In this document: one piece after another, positions 17,309 through 29,069 of the stretch
Position numbering within the stretch: the stretch's first letter is position 1
Layout: every line of letters starts with the position of its first letter
Origin: Lewinellaceae bacterium
GTDB taxonomy: Bacteria; Bacteroidota; Bacteroidia; Chitinophagales; Saprospiraceae
Assembly: GCA_016712415.1 (NCBI GenBank)
Contig: JADJRC010000047.1
Location: 1-64,000 of the forward strand
Direction: 5' to 3'
Length of the DNA: 64,000 nt
Notes under the pieces: model-generated
Seen by the model: only the letters and a program-made list of their open reading frames with translations
Database searches by the model: none
Told to the model about the DNA's origin: nothing
Position numbers and translations under genes: made by a program

Positions 17309-18316
17309 ATGAAAATCGTAATCCCTATGGCAGGCAGGGGCACTCGTTTGCGCCCGCACACGCTTACGGTCCCCAAACCTCTTATCCCAGTTGCAGGCAA
17401 GCCTATTATCCAGCGATTGGTGGAAAGCCTGGCCAGTTCGTACGACGGCCAGATTGAAGAAATCGCTTATATCGTCGGGGACTTTGGCGTCGATGTGGAA
17501 AAAGAACTCATCGGTATTGCGGAGACATTGGGCGCGCGCGGTCGGATATATTACCAGGAGAAAGCGCTTGGCGTCGGCCATGCCATCTATTGCGCCGCTG
17601 ACAGCCTGAACGGAAAATGTATGATCGCTTTTGCAGATACCCTTTTTAAGGCCGACTTCACATTCGATACCCGGGAAGAGGGCTTTATCTGGGTGCAAAA
17701 AGTGAAAGACCCGTCGTCGTTCGGGGTGGTCAAACTGAATCAGGACGGTTTTGTGTCGGAGTTTATCGAAAAACCCTCGACACCCGTATCCGATCTGGCG
17801 ATTGTTGGGTTGTATTATTTCCGCGAAGGTGAAAAACTGCGGAATGCCCTACAGCATATCATCAGCAAGGAAATCCGTGAAAAGAATGAATACCAGCTGA
17901 CCACAGCCCTGGAATTGCTGAAAAACGATGGCATGCTCTTCCGGACAGGCGAGATAGAAGAATGGCTCGACTGCGGCAACAAAGACGCTATTCTGCACTC
18001 CAACGCGCGTATGCTGGAGTTCCACCGCGACAACGGACTTATTGCCCTTAATGCCGTGATTGAAAACAGTGTGGTCATACCCCCCTGCTTCGTCGGCGAA
18101 AACGCCGTTATCCGCAATGCGGTCATCGGCCCGTTTGTAAGTGTGGGGCATAATTCCACCGTGGAAAACACCGTTATCACCAACAGTATCATCCAAAACA
18201 AATCGCAGATCAGGAATGCCGTGCTCGACTACTCCATGATTGGCAATTCGAGCCGTTTTATCGGCTCTAAAGACGAACTGAACCTGGGCGATTTTTCCAA
18301 TTTCTCTAAACGATAA
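17309..18316 (+). CDS. sugar-phosphate nucleotidyltransferase with left-handed beta-helix tail
   Basis: A 335-residue enzyme of the glucose-1-phosphate thymidylyl/uridylyl-transferase type, making an NDP-sugar from NTP and sugar-1-phosphate. The N-terminal Rossmann-like domain has the signature PMAGRGTRLRPHTLTVPKPL (6-25), where G-x-G-T-R-L-x-P binds the nucleotide. IEEWLDCGNKDAIL near 225 is a standard late motif. From about 245 a hexapeptide-repeat helix follows (IENSVVI, AVIRNAVIG, STVENTVITNSII, QIRNAVLDYSMIG), often an acyltransferase or oligomerisation module. The exact sugar is not determinable. It sits 20 bp after dut and 13 bp before the TPR gene. Confidence 0.85.
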   Translation: MKIVIPMAGRGTRLRPHTLTVPKPLIPVAGKPIIQRLVESLASSYDGQIEEIAYIVGDFGVDVEKELIGIAETLGARGRIYYQEKALGVGHAIYCAADSLNGKCMIAFADTLFKADFTFDTREEGFIWVQKVKDPSSFGVVKLNQDGFVSEFIEKPSTPVSDLAIVGLYYFREGEKLRNALQHIISKEIREKNEYQLTTALELLKNDGMLFRTGEIEEWLDCGNKDAILHSNARMLEFHRDNGLIALNAVIENSVVIPPCFVGENAVIRNAVIGPFVSVGHNSTVENTVITNSIIQNKSQIRNAVLDYSMIGNSSRFIGSKDELNLGDFSNFSKR

Positions 18317-18329
18317 TTAGTCTAAAATT

Positions 18330-19843
18330 TTGTATATCAATATTTTGAAAAAAATAATTTGCTTTTTCGCATTGGCTTTCCCCCTCCTTGCCTATTCCCA
18401 AAATACTATCGGAGGGCTGGCGAAAACCGTACCCGAATCGGAGGTAGATCGCCAGAGCACATTTGTCGATGCCGAACGCGAACGCTTGCTTGGCCACCAG
18501 GACAAGGCACTGAACCTCTATAAAAAATTCACTTACGACAACCCTGACATCGGGTCCGGCTGGTATGGCCTGTCGCGTACGTATTATGCCCTCGGCGACC
18601 TGGCCAATGCGCTGGAAACAATCACAAAAGCCATAGAAAAGGAACCCGACAATGAGTGGTACCTGATATTTCAGGCCGACGTTTATGAGAAAGCAGGCCG
18701 CACCCGCGATGCCCTCAGGGTGTATGAAGGTCTGGTCAGGCGATTCCCGGAAACGCTGGAGTTTCTGGAGCATCTGGCCTACCTGGAAGTGCTTTCGGCC
18801 AATCCGGAAGGCGGACTGCGGGCACTGGAAAAAATAGAACGGATACGCGGCGTGGAGGAGGAAACCTCGTTTGAAAAACACATGATCTATGTGGGAATGG
18901 GCGAGGATAAAAAAGCCGCTGCCGAATTGCGCAAACTCGCCGATACATACCCCAACCGCCTGGAGTACCGCCACCGCCTGGCAGAATTCTACGACACCAT
19001 GGGCGACAAGGCGAATGCGCGCAGTGTGTACCAGGAAATTCTCGCCATTGATCCTGAAGACAAGGTGGCCCGCCTGGCCGCCGTGGACAAAAGCAAAAGC
19101 AGTTCGGATTCCGATTATCTGAACAAACTCAAGCCGCTGTTTGCCGACCCTAAAGTCTCGATCGATGCCAAGATCAAGGAGATTTTGCCGTTTTTCCCAA
19201 AACTGGATGCCGGCGCCGACCAGACGCTTGCCGGCAACCTGCTCGAACTGGGCGCTGCTGTCGAAGCCGCACATCCGGAAGATCCGAAGGCGTGGAGTTT
19301 GTCGGGCGACCTCCGCTATGACGCCAACGAGCCGGCAGAGGCACTAAAGCGGTATAAAAAATGCATCGCCCTGAATCCAACCGTTTTTTCGGTCTGGGAG
19401 AACACCCTGGATATCCTGCTGCTGCAAAAAACTATGCTGAAATGCTGCAAACGGCAGAACAGGCCATGGATGCATTTCCCAACCAGCCGAGGGCTTATTG
19501 GTACTTTGGACTTGCCGCTAATGAAAAAGGCCGCTACGACGATGCCTTGTCGCAACTGGAACAGGCCCTCCTGATGACCGGCAACAACCAGGGCCTGAAA
19601 CTGGATATCATCGACCAGGTCGGGCGCGCACTGATCGGTAAAAAAGATTTCACAGGCGCCAGGTCCCGGTATGAACAAGTGCTGACAAAAGGCGGCGACA
19701 AGCACCCCGGTATTCTCGAACACTACGGCGACGTGTTGTTCGGAAGCGGCGATGCGGGCAAGGCGCTCGATTACTGGCGCAAAGCCAACGCGATTCGCAA
19801 ATCACCAGAATTGGAGCAAAAAATCGCTTCAGGAAAACGCTGA
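18330..19843 (+). CDS. exported tetratricopeptide-repeat protein (frameshifted)
   Basis: Read through, this is about a 504-residue TPR protein with a signal peptide (KKIICFFALAFPLLAYSQ). Repeats follow throughout: LYKKFTYDNPDIGSGWYGLS, ALETITKAIEKEPDNEWY, ALRVYEGLVRRFPETLEF, ARSVYQEILAIDPED, ALKRYKKCIALNPTV. The frame breaks at an A6 run (19426-19431): before it the protein reads DILLLQK, and after it in the next frame YAEMLQTAEQAMDAFPNQPRA. One more A restores a continuous TPR, so sequence error or a recent mutation is likely. TTG is the start, either at 18330 or, more typically for a signal peptide, at 18345. TPR proteins are scaffolds; partners unknown. The stop is 10 bp before the methyltransferase. 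Confidence 0.75.
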
Positions 19844-19853
19844 CATACTGCCC

Positions 19854-21005
19854 GTGCAAACGAACCACTCCCTGACGCTGCTCGCCAAGACCTTTGCCGG
19901 ACTCGAGCCCGTACTCGCCGGCGAATTGCGCGCCCTCGGCGCTACAGGAATCCGTGAGGTCAAACGCGCCGTTGCCTTTGAAGGCGACATGCGTCTGATG
20001 TACCGCGCCAATTACGAATTGCGCTCTGCCCTGCGCATCCTGGTGCATCTCCACTCCTTTCCGGTTTACAATGAAAAAAATCTCTACGACGGTATTCGCG
20101 ATATAGACTGGTCCAAATACATGAGCGTATCAGATACCCTCGCCGTGGATGCAGTGACGGCCGGTGAGGTATTCCGACATTCCCAGTTTGCGGGCCTGCT
20201 GACCAAGGATGCCATCGTCGACCAGTTCCGCGACAGGTACCAGCGCAGGCCGGATGTGAACACCGTGGCGCCGGTGCTGCGCGTCAACGTGCATATACAA
20301 GGCACGCATTGCGATGTCTCGCTCGATGCAAGCGGTGACTCGCTGCACCGCAGAAACTACCGCCGGGACACGGTGGAGGCGCCGCTCAACGAGGTGCTGG
20401 CTGCCGGCATGATCCTGCACAGCGGCTGGAACGGCCAGCGCGCTTTTGCCGATCCCATGTGCGGCAGCGGCACGCTGCCCATCGAAGCAGCCATGATCGC
20501 CACCCATACCCCGCCCCAGATCAAACGAGAATCCTTTGGCTTTTTTCGCTGGCCCGGTTTTGACAGGAAATGCTGGCAGGAGGTAAAGAAGGAAGCGGAT
20601 GGCAGGATCAAACGTTTTGACCTGCCCATACTCGCCTCGGACAAAGACAACCGCGCGCGAAATGCAACGTCCATCAATGTCATGTCGGCAGGTTTCGACG
20701 ATACAATCCGAATAGAACGAATGGCGTTTGATAAATTGCAGGCGCCGGATACTGCCGGCACCCTGATCACCAACCCGCCTTACGACGAGCGCCTGAAAGT
20801 GGAAGATATTGCGGCCTTTTACAAAGGCATGGGCGATTGCTTTAAGCAGCATTGGACCGGCTGGGACGCGTGGCTGATTTCGTCGAACCGGGAGGCGCTG
20901 AAAAACGTAGGTTTGCGGGCCTCCCGAAAAATAACCCTGTTCAATGGCGCACTGGAATGTAGTTTTCAACAATTTGAACTATATGAAGGCAGTAAAAGGG
21001 GCTAG
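19854..21005 (+). CDS. THUMP-domain class I SAM-dependent RNA methyltransferase (RlmL-like)
   Basis: A 383-residue enzyme resembling the N2-guanine 23S rRNA methyltransferase half of RlmKL. The N-terminus has the fragment LAKTFAGLEPVLAGELRALG and a THUMP RNA-binding domain to about 150. SLHRRNYRRDTVEAPLNEVLAA leads into the methyltransferase fold, with the SAM-binding motif DPMCGSGTLPIEAA and the catalytic NPPYDERL (N-P-P-Y, typical of amino-group methylation of a purine). GTG at 19854 is chosen, since upstream codons belong to the TPR gene. Its last 23 bp overlap the next start. The exact rRNA target is inferred from family. Confidence 0.88.
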   Translation: MQTNHSLTLLAKTFAGLEPVLAGELRALGATGIREVKRAVAFEGDMRLMYRANYELRSALRILVHLHSFPVYNEKNLYDGIRDIDWSKYMSVSDTLAVDAVTAGEVFRHSQFAGLLTKDAIVDQFRDRYQRRPDVNTVAPVLRVNVHIQGTHCDVSLDASGDSLHRRNYRRDTVEAPLNEVLAAGMILHSGWNGQRAFADPMCGSGTLPIEAAMIATHTPPQIKRESFGFFRWPGFDRKCWQEVKKEADGRIKRFDLPILASDKDNRARNATSINVMSAGFDDTIRIERMAFDKLQAPDTAGTLITNPPYDERLKVEDIAAFYKGMGDCFKQHWTGWDAWLISSNREALKNVGLRASRKITLFNGALECSFQQFELYEGSKRG

Positions 21006-21375
21006 CCGGATGCCAGGGCTGCTGTTGGCCGGCTTGCTGTTACTGGCAGTTGATGCGGTACAGGCGCAAACTTTTTCCAGCGGGAAAAGCCTTTCTGCAC
21101 TGAAATACTCGCTTCAGGCGCCGTTTCAGAAGGCTCAAACGGAGCGCAGTAGTATTCAGCCATTATTTATCCGGCTGCGCGGAGAGGCTGACTTGCCGCC
21201 GGTATCCCTTTCCATGCTCCCGTCGTGGTCGGCAGAATGTCTGCCGTTTTTTTGCCGTATCGAATACCGGATTGCCAAAGGCAACGCCGTACCGTTCAAA
21301 TTCCGGCTGGGCTCGGTAGATTATGTGGATTGGTTGGAGGGCAAACCTCAGTTCCATACATTTGCGCCGCAATAG
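20983..21375 (+). CDS. small secreted protein with conserved C-terminal motif
   Basis: A 130-residue protein with a hydrophobic leader (GLLLAGLLLLAVDAVQAQ) and likely signal-peptidase cleavage after AQA. ATG at 20983 lies inside the methyltransferase 3' end; ATG at 21010 is an alternative. The C-terminal half has a compact motif (PFFCRIEYRIAKGNAVPFKF, then RLGSVDYVDWLEGK). From memory it recurs as short conserved hypotheticals in Bacteroidota, which I cannot verify here. Two cysteines (SAECLPFFC) are five residues apart and could form a disulphide. It lies between the methyltransferase and the VCBS lipoprotein in the same run. Function unknown. Confidence 0.6.
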   Translation: MKAVKGASRMPGLLLAGLLLLAVDAVQAQTFSSGKSLSALKYSLQAPFQKAQTERSSIQPLFIRLRGEADLPPVSLSMLPSWSAECLPFFCRIEYRIAKGNAVPFKFRLGSVDYVDWLEGKPQFHTFAPQ

Positions 21376-21391
21376 CCGAAAATGTGCTCTG

Positions 21392-24300
21392 ATGTTCAAA
21401 CACTTATATCTCCCGGTGGTACTGCTTGCCGTTTGCTCAATGGCCTGCAGGCAACCGACTCCCGAAGCCGGGTCTTCTGCTTCCCAAACCAAACTTTTTA
21501 GCCTGCTGCCCGCTTCCGAAACGGGCATCGATTTCAGAAACGACCTGGTTTACGACCGGGATTTCAACATTTACCGGTACCGCAATTTCTATAACGGCGG
21601 CGGCGCAGGCATCGGCGACGTGAACAACGACGGCTTGCCGGATGTGTTTTTCTCCTCCAACATGGGAGAGAACCGGTTGTATCTCAACAAGGGAAACTGG
21701 AAATTCGAGGATGTTACGGCAAAAGCCGGCGTAGCGGGAAAAGGCTCCTGGTCGACCGGCGTAGCGATGGCCGATGTGAATGGCGACGGCCGGCTGGATA
21801 TTTACGTGTGCAATTCCGGCATTTCCCGCTCCGACGAAAAGGAAGAACACCTGTTCAGTCGCGAAAACGAACTGTATATCAACAACGGCGACGGTACTTT
21901 TTCGGAAAAAGCAAAAGAATTCGGCCTCGCAGACCGGGGTTTGAGCACCCACGCTGCATTTTTTGATTACGATAAGGATGGCGACCTCGATGCCTATATC
22001 CTGAACAACTCGTTCCGTGCCATCGGCTCTTTCGACCTCCGGAAAAACCTGCGCTTTACCCGCGACAGCCTGGGTGGACACAAACTCTTTCGCAACGACA
22101 ACGGCCATTTTACGGATGTCAGCCAGGAAGCGGGAATATTGGGCAGTATCATCGCTTTCGGTCTTGGTGTGACGGTCGGAGATACCGATATGGACGGCTG
22201 GCAGGATATATACGTGTCAAACGATTTTTTCGAGCGCGATTACCTGTACCACAACAATGGAGATGGCACCTTTAGCGAAGTGCTGGAAAAGGAAATGCGG
22301 CATATCAGCGCTGCCAGCATGGGCGCCGATATGGCCGATATCAATAACGATGCACGACCCGATATTTTTGTCACCGACATGCTCCCCGAACCCGACCGCC
22401 GGTTGAAAACCACCACTTCATTCGATAGTCCGGACCGGTTCAGGTATACCAGCAGCTACGGCTACTACAACCAGTTCACCCGGAATATGCTGCACCTCAA
22501 CAATGCCGACGACACCTATTCCGAAATCGCATGTCTGGGCGGTGTGGAGGCTACCGACTGGAGCTGGGGCGCGCTGCTTTTCGACATGGACAACGACGGC
22601 TGGCGAGACATATTTGTTGCCAACGGCATTGCCCAGGACCTGACCAACCAGGACTACCTGATGTTTGCATCCGATCCTTCGGTGCAACGGGAAATTGTGG
22701 GCGGTGGAAATGTCGACTTCAAACGCCTGATCGACTCTATTCCCAGTGAAAAGATACCCAATTATGCCTTTCACAACAAACACGACCTGACGTTTGAAAA
22801 CCTGGCGGATACCTGGGGACTGGCAGACCCCAGTTTTCCAATGGCTCGGCGTATGGCGACCTGGACAACGACGGCGACCTCGATCTGGTAGTAAATAACT
22901 CCCAAATGGAGGCTTTCGTTTATCGGAACGAATCGGTCGAATCGTTGAAAAACAACTATGTCAAATTTGAGTTGAAGGGAGAAGGGGCCAATACGGCCGC
23001 ATTGGGCGCCAAAATATTCCTTCGCGCCGGCGGCCAGACGTTTTACCAGGAGCAAATGCCCATGCGCGGTTTTCAGAGTTCCATGGACCCGCGTCCGAAT
23101 ATCGGCCTGGGCGCCCTCTCAAAAGTGGATACTGTTTTGGTTGTCTGGCCGGCGCCCGGAAAAATGACACTGCTGACCGGGGTGTCGGCGAACCAGACCC
23201 TTAAGTTGTCGCAGGCCGATGCGACGCTTAAAACATTTGATATTCCCTGGCTAAAACCGGCAGCCGCGCCATTATTTCAGAATACCACGGCTTCTGCCGG
23301 GATCAACTGGCGGCATGAAGAAGACGCGTTTTATGATTGGGATCGCGACCGGCTGCTCTATTTTTTATATTCGACTGAAGGCCCGAGGGTTGCAACAGGT
23401 GATGTGAACGGCGACAACAGGGAAGACTTTTTCATTTGCGGCGCCAAAGGCCAGCCCGGAGCGGTGTTTTTCCAGACACCGGAAGGAAAATTTCGTCAAA
23501 GTACACAGGCGGACCTGAATGCGGATGCCAAATGCGAGGATGTCGACGCTGTTTTTTTTGATGCAGACGGAGACAAGGATCTCGATCTTTATGTAGCGTC
23601 GGGCAGTAACGAGGCCGAACCTTCGAGCCCGGAACTGGCGGACCGGCTTTACCTGAACGACGGAAACGGAAATTTTCAACGCGCACGTGATGCCGTTCCC
23701 GGCCAAAAACCTTTTGCAACCGGCTGCGTCCGGCCCGCCGATCTGGATGGAGACGGCGATCTGGATCTGTTCGCAGGCATGCGTTTACTTCCCGGAAAGG
23801 TTGGCTCACCCGTGGGAGGTTTTCTGCTCATAAACGACGGCAAAGGGTATTTCACCATGGAGCAGCCCGATGCGCTCAAAAAACTTGGCCTGATCACCGA
23901 TGCTGTCTGGAGCGATATCGATGGCGACAAAGATCCGGACCTGTTGATCACGGGCGAATGGATGCCGGTGAAAGTGCTTCGCAATGACAAGGGAGTGTTG
24001 ACCGATTTGAGCGACCGGGCAGGACTGGAAAAGACAAATGGATTGTGGAAGCGTATTGCTCCGGGCGACTTCAACAACGACGGTTTGCCGGATTTTATCG
24101 TGGGTAATATGGGGCTCAATTCCCGCCTGGAGGCCTCGCCGGAACAGCCTTTAACCCTGTTTTTCAACGATTTTGATAAAAACGGCACCCCGGAGCACAT
24201 CCTGTGCCGGTATAATGGGGGCCTCTTGTTGCCTTATATTTTGCGCGGCGACCTGGTGGGAGAAATACCCTCCCTGAAGAAAAAATACCTCAAGTACAAG

Positions 24301-24747
24301 CGGTACGCCAACCAAAGCATTACCGATATTTTTTCGGCAGAGCAATTGGCGGATGCCGTGGTGTTAAAGGCCGGCGTACTGGCCAGTGGCGTGCTCATGA
24401 ACCAGGGCAACGGCAGGTTTGTCTTTATCCCGCTCCCGAGCGAGGCGCAATTTGCCCCGATGTACGGCATTCAGGTTGGCGATTTTGACGGCGACGGCAT
24501 GCAGGATGTACTTACCGGCGGCAACTTCCTGGGCGCCAAGCCCGAGTTCGGATATATGGATGCCGATTACGGGCTGTTTCTGAAGGGCAACGGCAAGGGC
24601 GGATTCAAGCCTGTTCGCTCGCGCGACAGCGGATTTCATCTCGACGGCGAGGTGCGCGATATCCGCAGCATTCGGATCGGGCAGAAAAATGCTGTTATCG
24701 TCGCGAGGAATAACGCGCAACCGCTTGTGTTCTCCGCAAGAAAATAG
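21392..24747 (+). CDS. FG-GAP/VCBS repeat and ASPIC/UnbV lipoprotein (frameshifted)
   Basis: Read through, a protein of about 1119 residues. It has a lipoprotein signal (PVVLLAVCSMAC, lipobox SMAC). Repeated FG-GAP/VCBS calcium-binding blades follow, with D-x-[DN]-x-D-G motifs (IGDVNNDGLPDV, MADVNGDGRLDI, DYDKDGDLDAY, VGDTDMDGWQDI), seven or more on either side of an ASPIC/UnbV domain (GEGANTAALGAKIFLRAGG, IGLGALSKVDTVLVVWP). These make a beta-propeller resembling CRTAC1. The frame breaks at a T4 run (22834-22837). One more T restores SFSNGSAYGDLDNDGDLDL, which is exactly a VCBS blade. Such lipoproteins often sit beside SusCD-type systems, but none is here. Role unknown; probably cell-surface. 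Confidence 0.85.
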
Positions 24748-24792
24748 TTTTGGGGTTATATCACGCTCTGTTATTTTCCCTCATTAAGTTTT

Positions 24793-26336
<1,544 letters not shown>

Positions 26337-26337
26337 C

Positions 26338-27023
26338 ATATAGGCCACAGAAAGCCCGATCACGCTGTTCTTCTTTTTAAAGTCGCCGCCTCCCAGGTCT
26401 ACCTGGTCTTTGGGAACCACATTGGCCAGTCCCAGGTTGTATGAACCCGTGATCCTGAACCGGCCGGTTTCATAGCCCAGTTCAAGGCCTGCACCGTAAT
26501 CAAGCGGAGCATAATCATCAGTGTCGCTGTTGCCGAAGTTGATGTCTTGCGAACTGGAGTCCGAATTGCCCTGTGCGGTTGCTTTTACTTTCAGGCTGCC
26601 GCCAATACCAAACCCGATAAATGGTCCGACACCTGCATAAAAGCCGTTGTTGCGGTAGGTCAGTGCAACGGGCACCTGAAGGTACATGGGTTTTTCAGTC
26701 ACCGATCCGGTATAGGGTACGCCATTAAAATCGCCTTTCAGATCATATTTGGTGCCTTTGCTGCTCAATTGCAGGCCAAGACTCAGGCCCAAATTCCCAC
26801 TGAGTCCAAATTCAACTTGACCGCCGATGTGATATGCAACACGTATGCCCGGATTGTAATCCGAACCAAGGGCGTCTTCAAAAAGGGCTTTGTAATCGTC
26901 GCTGACGGGGCCATTAGCGAAATTTAGTCCGGCTTTAATGCCAAACCGGGTTTGTGCGCCCGAATAGGTAAAGACACCTGCAACAAATGCGGCGATCATC
27001 AGGCAATAATTCAGTTTTTTCAT
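26338..27023 (-). CDS. PorT-family outer-membrane beta-barrel protein, 3' end lost
   Basis: At least 228 residues of an outer-membrane beta-barrel (PF13568-type). The signal peptide is MKKLNYCLMIAAFVAGVFTY up to about AQ. Amphipathic strands follow with aromatic ends: RFGIKAGLNFAN, GGQVEFGLSGNLGLSLGLQL, MYLQVPVALTYRNNGFYAGVG, PLDYGAGLELGYE, ITGSYNLGLANV, NSVIGLSVAYMF. The two downstream paralogues end AYLFGGE, so only three or so residues and the stop are missing; the frame runs on into the G/C block. The start is ATG at 27023, although the frame is open further up. First of three tandem paralogues. Confidence 0.85.
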
Positions 27024-27065
27024 TGGAGAAAAGTTTGAAGGAAGAAGATAGCAGGAATCCGGGGT

Positions 27066-27111
27066 AAAAAACAAGCCGCCACCGGAGCAGTTCCGGCGCG
27101 GCTTGTTTTTT
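27066..27111 (-). terminator. intrinsic terminator after the second barrel gene
   Basis: A 14-bp perfect stem (AAAAAACAAGCCGC paired with its complement) with an inner CCGGAGCAGTTCCGG hairpin. A T-run follows on the minus strand. It separates two barrel paralogues. Confidence 0.8.
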
Positions 27112-27136
27112 GTTTTATGCTAAAGCGGAATAATTC

Positions 27137-27754
27137 TTATTCGCCGCCAAAGAGGTAAGCTACTGCAATGCCGATGACGGTGTTTTTTGCGGACACGTCT
27201 TCTGCATCGGCAATATCTTTCGGAACGATGTTGGCCAGGCCAAGGTTGTACGACGCTGTTGCGCGGATATTGCTGAATTCATAGCCCAGTTCGAGTCCTG
27301 CGCCAAAATCCAACGGGGCGAGGTCATCATCTTCGGTATTACCGAATTCCAGGCTTATGCTTTCTCCGCCTGCTTTGGCTTTTCCGGAAATGGCAAAACC
27401 TACATAGGGGCCAACGCCGGCAAAAAAGCCGCTGTTGCGGTATTGCAACAATACGGGCACCTGAATGTACATGACCGAGTACTTGAGGTCTTCTTCCAGG
27501 AAGTCGTCGGACACTTTAAAGCCTTTTCCGCTTAACTGAAGACCAACACCCAGGCCAAGGTTTTCAGCCAGACCAAATTCGGCCTGTCCGCCAACCAGAA
27601 AGGTGGGCAACATTTTGGTATCACCAACATCATCGCCCGAAATATTGGCGAGGTTGAGACCGGCTTTTACGCCGAAACGAACTTGAGAAAAGCCGGTAGA
27701 TGCCATTCCGAGAAACAGCATAACAAAAAGGATAGCAACAGATTGATTCTTCAT
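27137..27754 (-). CDS. PorT-family outer-membrane beta-barrel protein (paralogue 2)
   Basis: A 205-residue barrel with a signal peptide (VAILFVMLFLGMASTGFSQ). Its strands are parallel to those of its neighbours: VRFGVKAGLNLANIS, GGQAEFGLAENLGLGVGLQLSGKG, MYIQVPVLLQYRNSGFFAGVG, PLDFGAGLELGYEF, ATASYNLGLANIVPKD, NTVIGIAVAYLFGGE. The C-terminal aromatic/hydrophobic strand fits BAM-dependent insertion. It lies 155 bp downstream of the third paralogue on the same strand. A CAACTTTG box at 27797-27804 in that gap is one base off the -7 consensus. Function (porin, adhesin or T9SS accessory) cannot be decided. Confidence 0.88.
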   Translation of the reverse strand: MKNQSVAILFVMLFLGMASTGFSQVRFGVKAGLNLANISGDDVGDTKMLPTFLVGGQAEFGLAENLGLGVGLQLSGKGFKVSDDFLEEDLKYSVMYIQVPVLLQYRNSGFFAGVGPYVGFAISGKAKAGGESISLEFGNTEDDDLAPLDFGAGLELGYEFSNIRATASYNLGLANIVPKDIADAEDVSAKNTVIGIAVAYLFGGE

Positions 27755-27909
27755 TGTATTGGATTTTAGTTTTGATTAATTGAATTTCAAGTTGCGCAAA
27801 GTTGCCCCGATATGATGTTCCGGGAAGCCGAATCTAATAACCGTGTAGATTTAGATAACAACCGTGCAGTTTTTAGTACACCCGGCTCAGCGATCCGGGT
27901 GGCTCTTAT

Positions 27910-28548
27910 TTACTCGCCGCCGAACAGATAGGCAACGGCAATTCCGATGACGCCATGTTTGGCCTTTACATCAGAACCTTCAACCGCATCTTTGGGCAAG
28001 GCATTGGCAAGGCCCAGGTTGTAGGATGCCGTAGCGCGAACGCTGCCGAATTCGTAGCCCAGCTCGATGCCGGCGCCATAATCCAGGGGTGCAAAGTCAT
28101 CGTCAATCGAGTTGCCAAAAGAAATGTCCTCGGAGTCGCCGCCGTCGGTTTTGGCTTTGCCAAACAGGCCGAACCCGACATACGGGCCGACACCTGCGTA
28201 GAAACCGCTGTTGCGGTATTGCAGCATCACCGGCACTTGCAGGTACATGGGGTTGGCTTTCGTCGAAAACGTTTCACCCAAAAACTCCGTTTCGATTTTT
28301 GTGCCTTTGCCGTTCAACTGAAGTCCGACACCGACACCCAGGTTTTCCGCAAAATCGAATTCCACCTGTCCGCCAACCATAAAGGTAGGCAGCATACTGG
28401 TGGATGGCTCGAATTCACCGAAATTGCTGAAAGAAATATTGGCGAGATTAAGACCGGCTTTTACGCCGAAACGCACCTGTGCAGATGCAGTGGTAATGCA
28501 TGACAGCAACAGGGCTGCCGCAAAAAAAGAGGCTACTAGCTTCTTCAT
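27910..28548 (-). CDS. PorT-family outer-membrane beta-barrel protein (paralogue 3)
   Basis: A 212-residue barrel with signal peptide (SFFAAALLLSCITTASAQ). It shares nearly every strand with the middle paralogue: VRFGVKAGLNLANISF, GGQVEFDFAENLGVGVGLQL, MYLQVPVMLQYRNSGFYAGVG, PLDYGAGIELGYEFG, ATASYNLGLANALPKD, VIGIAVAYLFGGE. Acidic insertions between strands (DGGDSEDISFGNSIDDDFA) differ most among the three and are likely surface loops. It is the most upstream of the three-gene cluster, so the cluster arose by tandem duplication. Role unknown. Confidence 0.88.
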   Translation of the reverse strand: MKKLVASFFAAALLLSCITTASAQVRFGVKAGLNLANISFSNFGEFEPSTSMLPTFMVGGQVEFDFAENLGVGVGLQLNGKGTKIETEFLGETFSTKANPMYLQVPVMLQYRNSGFYAGVGPYVGFGLFGKAKTDGGDSEDISFGNSIDDDFAPLDYGAGIELGYEFGSVRATASYNLGLANALPKDAVEGSDVKAKHGVIGIAVAYLFGGE

Positions 28549-28598
28549 GATGAGAAATGGATTTAAATGGTTAACAGTGTGTGATTAAATATTGAGAT

Positions 28599-29006
28599 TC
28601 ATCTTTTTAATTCGATTTCCTGTATTCTGTTATAGCCGTCGGTCGACTTCCACAACTGAAATTTCTTTTTATTGGTGATTACGATCCAGGCTTTCGATAA
28701 GTCTGCATAATCCCCGTTTATGGTAACAGAATTGGCCGTATTTGACCACTGAAAGGAACGGGAGCCGGTATTGCCGCGATTATCTGTGAAAATATTCCGT
28801 ATTTCGACTACCCCGGTGTGGTTCTTGTTGAAAGTGATGGTACCCAGATCGGACGAAGCACGGGCAGCGGCACGGGTATCATTAACATCGTAACGACTGA
28901 TCTCCCACGTCCCGCGAAGCCGGTTGGCAAACTTTTTTTCGGCGCTGCAACTGGTCAGCCCCATAGCAATTGAGGCCAGGAAAAGGGTGAAAAAGATTGG
29001 TTTCAT
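28599..29006 (-). CDS. small lipoprotein, lipocalin-like
   Basis: A 135-residue lipoprotein with lipobox LTSC at about 17-20 (SIAMGLTSC). The body begins RLRGTWEISRYDV, the opening strand pattern of lipocalin-like proteins in Bacteroidota. It continues with beta-rich repeats (GTITFNKNHTGVVEIRN, SFQWSNTANSVTINGDYADL, WIVITNKKKFQLW). No enzyme motif is seen. It probably sits in the periplasmic leaflet or on the cell surface. It is on the same strand as the barrel cluster and bshB1 but separated by about 50-60 bp on each side. Function unknown. Confidence 0.75.
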   Translation of the reverse strand: MKPIFFTLFLASIAMGLTSCSAEKKFANRLRGTWEISRYDVNDTRAAARASSDLGTITFNKNHTGVVEIRNIFTDNRGNTGSRSFQWSNTANSVTINGDYADLSKAWIVITNKKKFQLWKSTDGYNRIQEIELKR

Positions 29007-29069
29007 TACGTCAATTTTAGAACAAACGTAGTACTACAAAGCCATAATTGCAATAGCCGCAAGGTAATA

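Noticed and set aside
18306..19274. 322-codon minus-strand frame
   Set aside because: Antisense to a TPR protein; low-complexity shadow.
22906..24747. Independent gene beginning MEAFVYRNESVE
   Set aside because: It lacks a signal peptide, and the preceding out-of-frame bases encode an intact VCBS blade leading into it, so it is the second half of the 21392 gene.
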